Positions 27,461-30,933 of a stretch of 30,933 nt of DNA are shown here, piece by piece; positions within the stretch are counted from its first letter, which is position 1, and each line of letters opens with the position of its first letter. The notes under the pieces were generated by a model. The model was not told where the DNA came from. It made no database searches and was given only the letters and a program-made list of their open reading frames with translations. Source of the stretch: CAZCAC01 sp964496575 (GTDB taxonomy: Bacteria; Planctomycetota; UBA1135; GCA-002686595); NCBI GenBank assembly GCA_964496575.1, contig CAZCAC010000102.1:1-30933 (forward strand), given 5' to 3'. Both the position numbers and the translations under genes were made by a program.

Positions 27461-29799
27461 GAGTCAGCTCCTACTCGCGTCGGTTTCTGGGCGAGGATGT
27501 TCCCGGCTTCATCCAATAGCACCAGGACCAGGCTCGCGTCCTCGTGCTCGTCGCCGGCGAGCACCAGGCTCACAGCCCCATCCGGTTCGACCGGCTTCGA
27601 TGCGGCTACGGCGGAAGGACCCGCGGGACTCTCGAGTCGCAGGTCGGCCACGATGCTCCCGGCGCTGCCGGCGGCCTCGACGAAGCAGCGCAGTCCTCTC
27701 CAGGTGATGGAGTCGATCGAGGCGCGGACGACGCGCTCGCCGCTGTGCTCGACGAGGATGTCCGGCGTCAGGCACTCCTGAACACTCAGTCCGCCGTGAG
27801 CGTACTCCTCGCTCTTGTTGAAGCAGGCGATGCCTGGCGCCACGGCAAAGGACTGCGCGGCGTTCCAGTACCAGGCGTATCTCGGCATGTCGGGCGATGA
27901 ATCCCCCGAGAGCACGGCGCAACGAGCCCATCGACTCGCCGTGAGGTGCTTGGGCAGATCCACCCGGGGCAAGCCGCCGGGAAGGAGGAGCCACCCGTGA
28001 TCCGTCACCACCCGGACGCCATTCCAGCCGGACTCCAGGAGGCCGGCGATGCGGTCGGTCAAGCGCTCGAGCTCTTCGTCGAGTTGCCGTGCCAGACGAG
28101 CGTCGAGCTTGTGCCCGAACGTATCGATTTCGCCGGCTTCGAGCCAACCGTAGGCCGGATCTTCCAGCGGCGCGTCCAGGGTTCCATCCCCCAGAATCTG
28201 GTAGCCACCTTTCTGTATCGCCGCCCGGAGGTTCTGGGCGTTCGCCGGCTTGCCGGAAGACCCGAGCTTCGCCCCGAAGTCCTCGCCCAGGGCCTCTCCC
28301 GTGATGAGGTTCGCCACCGGCGTCACGGCGGGCTTGGCCGTGGCCGTCACCGTCGGGGCCGCCGCCCATCGATGCCCCACATTCACCCGGTAGCCGCGCC
28401 CCTCCAGCCGCTCGCTCAACCGCTGCCCCAGGTCGTAGCGCAGACCGTCCGCGAAGAGAACACAGCTGTCTTCGCCGGCCTCGACCGGAGTCTGCTCGCC
28501 GCGGCCGGGGAGGGGAGAACGCTCCAGCGCCGCCTGGAAGGCACGCGCCGAATCCTCGAGCCAGGGCTCGAGCAGGTGACGTACGACCGCGCTGATCAAC
28601 GCCGTGTCCGGCGCCGGGACCGTCGCCACGGCTTCCCAGGCGGCAGCGTCCGCTTGCCAGCCCCCGTCGACGTAGCCCGCTGCAATCTCCTCCAGGGTTG
28701 CTCCGCCGATGGCGGTCCTTGCCGCCTCGGCCAGTCGGCCGAGCGGCTCGAGTACCGCTGCCATCGGGGAGAGGCCCAGCCGCGCCCATACCAGACCGCG
28801 ACGTCGGCCGTGCTTCGACTCCTGAAGGGCTACAGCATCGCAGGCCTCCTCGTGCGCAAGCTGTGGGAGACTCGCCAGAGCTCTCCGGACTTCCTCCTCA
28901 TCTTCATCGTTGAGATCCGGCCACGGGTCGCGGTGGAAGGGGAGACTCTCACCTCCTGGTCGGCTCCGGCGCAGCAACTCCGGGATGCCGCCGTAGCCGG
29001 TCGGCGATTCCACGAAGCGCTGCCACACGGTTGCCCACGTCCCCTCGGCAGCGGCCAGGCGTTCCCCGGCGGTTACATCGGCTTGCGTCTCCGGGTCGAA
29101 ATCCAACTCCTCTCGGCAGCGGCTACGGAAGGCTCCCCATCCATTCTCGCCGAGTCTTGCTTCAGCCCCCGCGGGGTCCCCCATCCAGCGCAGGAGGTCA
29201 CGGATCAGATCGCTGCTCAGCATGCGATCGAAGTCGTCTGCTTGCAGGCGCCGGTTGCCGAGTTGTGACAGCGGAGTCGCGGCCAGTTCAGGAAGTGCCC
29301 GAATCAGTGCTTCGGTCGTGGAACCGTCGCCGGCGATGTCGAGATTCAGCGCCTTCGATGAGGTCAGGAACGTCGTCACCCGCCAGTCGTTGCCGTTGTG
29401 CTGGAGCCACAGCGTCCCTCGGAACATGAGCTCCACCAGTGGCTCGAGCTCGCCGGGGCATTCCTCGCCGGCGCGAAGCTCCTGGCGGGCGACTCCCGGC
29501 AGGTAGACGATGGGCACTCGATCCGGCGGAAGCGCCGGCTCACCGAGGGTTCCATCCACCACGCAACGCAGCCAGATCGCCGGCCCCGTGCGGGAATCGG
29601 GGCTGTACTCACCCAGGATCAAGAGCTCCGGGATGGCCGCCAGCAGCGTCTCGGTGAGTGAGCGCCACTGGCCCTGCGGGTCCGTCCACAGGATGGCCGC
29701 CGGCCGCGCGGCACCGCCAGGGGTGTAATCGCAGGACCGCAAGTTCTCGACCAGGGCATCGAGGAGGGTATTCGGCCCCTGAGCCAGGTTGCGGGTCAC
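27457..29799 (-). CDS. pglZ: BREX system phosphatase-like protein PglZ (type B-like)
   Basis: The 780-aa protein matches PglZ, the alkaline-phosphatase-superfamily subunit of BREX, and in length and N-terminal sequence (NLAQGPNTLLDALVENLRS) looks like the form annotated as type B. The PglZ core shows SCVLFADGLRYDLGQRL (metal ligand Asp451), a Thr-rich segment APTVTATAKPAVT (about 481-493, likely nucleophile region) and VRVVTDHGWLLLPGG (Asp600, His601). In BREX, PglZ is needed both for protective methylation by PglX and for blocking phage replication. It starts at a GTG (29799) with AGAGGGG about 7-9 bases upstream. It overlaps brxL by 4 bases. An inverted repeat lies 35 bases before the start. 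Confidence 0.92.
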   Translation of the reverse strand: MTRNLAQGPNTLLDALVENLRSCDYTPGGAARPAAILWTDPQGQWRSLTETLLAAIPELLILGEYSPDSRTGPAIWLRCVVDGTLGEPALPPDRVPIVYLPGVARQELRAGEECPGELEPLVELMFRGTLWLQHNGNDWRVTTFLTSSKALNLDIAGDGSTTEALIRALPELAATPLSQLGNRRLQADDFDRMLSSDLIRDLLRWMGDPAGAEARLGENGWGAFRSRCREELDFDPETQADVTAGERLAAAEGTWATVWQRFVESPTGYGGIPELLRRSRPGGESLPFHRDPWPDLNDEDEEEVRRALASLPQLAHEEACDAVALQESKHGRRRGLVWARLGLSPMAAVLEPLGRLAEAARTAIGGATLEEIAAGYVDGGWQADAAAWEAVATVPAPDTALISAVVRHLLEPWLEDSARAFQAALERSPLPGRGEQTPVEAGEDSCVLFADGLRYDLGQRLSERLEGRGYRVNVGHRWAAAPTVTATAKPAVTPVANLITGEALGEDFGAKLGSSGKPANAQNLRAAIQKGGYQILGDGTLDAPLEDPAYGWLEAGEIDTFGHKLDARLARQLDEELERLTDRIAGLLESGWNGVRVVTDHGWLLLPGGLPRVDLPKHLTASRWARCAVLSGDSSPDMPRYAWYWNAAQSFAVAPGIACFNKSEEYAHGGLSVQECLTPDILVEHSGERVVRASIDSITWRGLRCFVEAAGSAGSIVADLRLESPAGPSAVAASKPVEPDGAVSLVLAGDEHEDASLVLVLLDEAGNILAQKPTRVGADS

Positions 29800-29833
29800 G
29801 CGACGGCCCCTCTCAGCGCCGCGCCGATTGTCC

Positions 29834-29860
29834 CTAAGTGGTTGATGGGCAACCGCTTAG
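29834..29860. promoter_or_regulatory. Inverted repeat 35 bases upstream of pglZ
   Basis: CTAAGTGGTTG (29834-29844) pairs with CAACCGCTTAG (29850-29860) around ATGGG. Ten of eleven positions are complementary, and the odd one can form G-U in RNA. It could be an operator at the pglZ promoter or a hairpin in the leader of the mRNA. Confidence 0.5.
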
Positions 29861-30055
29861 ATGTTCCCAACTGTGCTGAATCGCGATCAATGCGCGCCCA
29901 TTTCCCGTTCATTTCGGTCATTTCTCCTCCGCCCCCAATCCGGGCGCCGGGGCTCGAGGGACAGAGCTTGGCTCTCCTGCCGCGTCCACGAAGGGATGCG
30001 CGGGGACAATCGAGCGCGATGGCCCGGTACTTGGGTCCCGGATGCCGCCGTCCTG

Positions 30056-30092
30056 GAATCGGGCCATTATGGCCCGATTCATGGCCCGATTC
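30056..30092. promoter_or_regulatory. Palindrome plus an extra half-site (repeated ATGGCCCGATTC)
   Basis: GAATCGGGCCAT (30056-30067) and ATGGCCCGATTC (30069-30080) form a perfect palindrome with 12-bp arms and one central base. ATGGCCCGATTC then repeats directly at 30081-30092. A degenerate half-site, ATGGCCCGGTAC, sits at 30019-30030. The array of half-sites suggests cooperative binding by a regulator, in the spacer between the truncated ATP-binding gene and pglZ. No T-run follows, so a terminator is less likely. Confidence 0.55.
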
Positions 30093-30129
30093 CGCCGCTT
30101 CGAGTCACCGATCGAAATCTGACAGCCCC

Positions 30130-30882
30130 TCATGACCGCACTACCTCGTACCGCGTCGCCCGCCCGGCCCCGACCCTCTTCAGGAGTCCGAGCTCGGTCA
30201 GCTTCTTCAAGTGGTTCTTGGCGGTGCGGTTTGGCACCTCCAGGACCTTCTCGTACTCGGCGGTGGTGACCAGATCCCGCGTGGCCAACCAGTCCCAGCC
30301 AGCGCGCTCCGCCTCACTCAGTTGCGCCAGAATGTCACGACCAGACTCTGGCATCGCTGCCACCGCCTCCCGATAGAGAGTCAGCACCACGTAGGGTGCC
30401 CTGTAAGCGTACGAGGGGAGTGGGAGCCCCGCGGCTGATGCGCGGGACCTCATCGACTTGAGCCCGAGCCCACGTTCCTCCGCGAGCTTCATCTTCGCGA
30501 AGACGAAGTGCAGGACGGGATTGCGGCTCAACATCGGCGCGTCGAAGGCCTGGAGCTGCTCCATGGTGATCGGCTCCACAGGGAGACCTGGGCTCATCAC
30601 GACAATCTTGTCTGGGTAGGCGATCACCTGGCACCGGGCGCCCTCGATACCGTAGTCACGATGCACCAGGGCATTGACGATGCCCTCTCGTAGCAACTCG
30701 TAGAGTGCCTCGTTCACCTCTCTGCGTTTGGCCCGCGTACGGTCGATCGGATTGGGCAGCTTGTCTCTGAGCCACTGGATGGCCTGCGCCGGAGCGGTCA
30801 GAGCGGGTCCATCGAAGTCTCGCGTCTCCTCCTTGCCGTCGGCGAAATGCACCGTCCCGAGCAGGCCGGCCTGGGGCATCAT
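30130..30882 (-). CDS. ATP-binding/HTH protein (AlbA_2/Schlafen-type transcriptional regulator family), N-terminally truncated
   Basis: The 250-aa frame matches the C-terminal two-thirds of the COG2865-type proteins, which normally pair an N-terminal AlbA_2 (Schlafen-like) domain with a GHKL-like ATP-binding domain and a winged helix. The ATP-binding N-box appears as REGIVNALVHRDYGI (about 65-79) and the glycine box as EERGLGLKSMR (about 135-145). The C-terminal HTH is at about 205-240 (LEVPNRTAKNHLKKLTELGL). The first residues, MPQAGLLGTVHFADG, correspond to the middle of the family, so the AlbA_2 domain is missing. Directly upstream of the tandem ATGs (30882, 30879) lies a transposon-type terminal repeat whose complement puts an in-frame TAG 15 bases before the start codon. 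The gene was thus probably cut by an insertion. Similar proteins often accompany BREX loci as accessory genes. Confidence 0.75.
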   Translation of the reverse strand: MMPQAGLLGTVHFADGKEETRDFDGPALTAPAQAIQWLRDKLPNPIDRTRAKRREVNEALYELLREGIVNALVHRDYGIEGARCQVIAYPDKIVVMSPGLPVEPITMEQLQAFDAPMLSRNPVLHFVFAKMKLAEERGLGLKSMRSRASAAGLPLPSYAYRAPYVVLTLYREAVAAMPESGRDILAQLSEAERAGWDWLATRDLVTTAEYEKVLEVPNRTAKNHLKKLTELGLLKRVGAGRATRYEVVRS

Positions 30883-30884
30883 TG

Positions 30885-30933
30885 CAGGGCTCCTGACCTA
30901 CGCCGGATTGTGATGATTTAGGGTCGATTTCGG
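30885..30933. mobile_element. End of a second element with the same terminal repeat, running out of the window
   Basis: CAGGGCTCCTGAC at 30885-30897 is identical to the first 13 bases of both ends of the 203-bp element, and it is also preceded by CATTG (30880-30884). The following bases differ from the small element. This is probably the terminal repeat of a related element, possibly an autonomous IS, that extends past 30933. Confidence 0.65.

Larger units (their letters stand above)
29800..30129. other. 330-bp non-coding spacer upstream of pglZ
   Basis: I see no gene here: the open frames crossing it run antisense into the neighbouring gene and have no family resemblance. The stretch holds two inverted-repeat structures, listed separately, and should contain the promoter of pglZ-brxL. 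Its composition is more mixed than that of the coding DNA around it. Confidence 0.6.

Noticed and set aside
30056..30080. Intrinsic terminator for the truncated ATP-binding gene
   Set aside because: The stem is perfect, but no T-run follows on the minus strand, and the extra direct half-site is better explained by protein binding.
29861..30376. 171-codon + strand frame over the pglZ upstream spacer
   Set aside because: Half of it is antisense to the ATP-binding/HTH gene and the remainder has no recognisable motif or ribosome site.

Overview
The window is about 31 kb of high-GC bacterial DNA. I infer a member of the Planctomycetota, because three ECF sigma factors are fused through a membrane helix to carboxypeptidase-regulatory-like repeats, and because of the propeller/gluzincin protein, the HEAT-repeat and beta-helix secretome and the LamG-bearing glycosidase. 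This comes from protein architecture alone; there is no rRNA or other phylogenetic marker here. I saw no tRNA, rRNA or CRISPR array.

Layout. (1) 1-14.1 kb: three sigma-TM-repeat fusion genes (181-2652 +, 2677-5775 -, 11585-14068 -). Between the second and third lie a frameshifted secreted esterase/HEAT-repeat gene (5857-7931 -) and a tight minus-strand cluster of gpmI, a DUF455 ferritin-like protein and an ATP-grasp ligase (7992-11456). (2) 14.1-23.2 kb: a secreted transglutaminase-like protein, a small zinc-ribbon protein, a secreted beta-propeller/coiled-coil/zinc-peptidase protein, a GH95-like secreted glycosidase with a LamG module inserted in it, and a HAD phosphatase. (3) 23.2-25.4 kb: a secreted right-handed beta-helix gene broken by a 203-bp non-coding element with 14-bp terminal inverted repeats and a 5-bp target duplication. 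Removing the element and one repeat restores one reading frame exactly. (4) 25.4-30.9 kb: a defence segment with the BREX genes brxL and pglZ overlapping by 4 bp, a 330-bp regulatory-looking spacer, and an N-terminally truncated ATP-binding/HTH protein. Its start is butted against a further copy of the same terminal repeat, probably the end of a larger element running out of the window.

How the parts relate. The sigma fusions look like one-piece membrane sensors whose cytoplasmic half would act in transcription; the neighbouring secreted proteins are plausible but unproven targets. The gpmI-DUF455-ATP-grasp set looks like one transcript, with the last two translationally coupled. pglZ-brxL are the two distal genes of a BREX phage-defence locus; brxA, brxB, brxC and pglX are not in the window, so the locus is either cut by the window edge or degraded. 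The same terminal repeat has hit both the beta-helix gene and the defence flank, so this end of the window has been reshaped by one transposon family.
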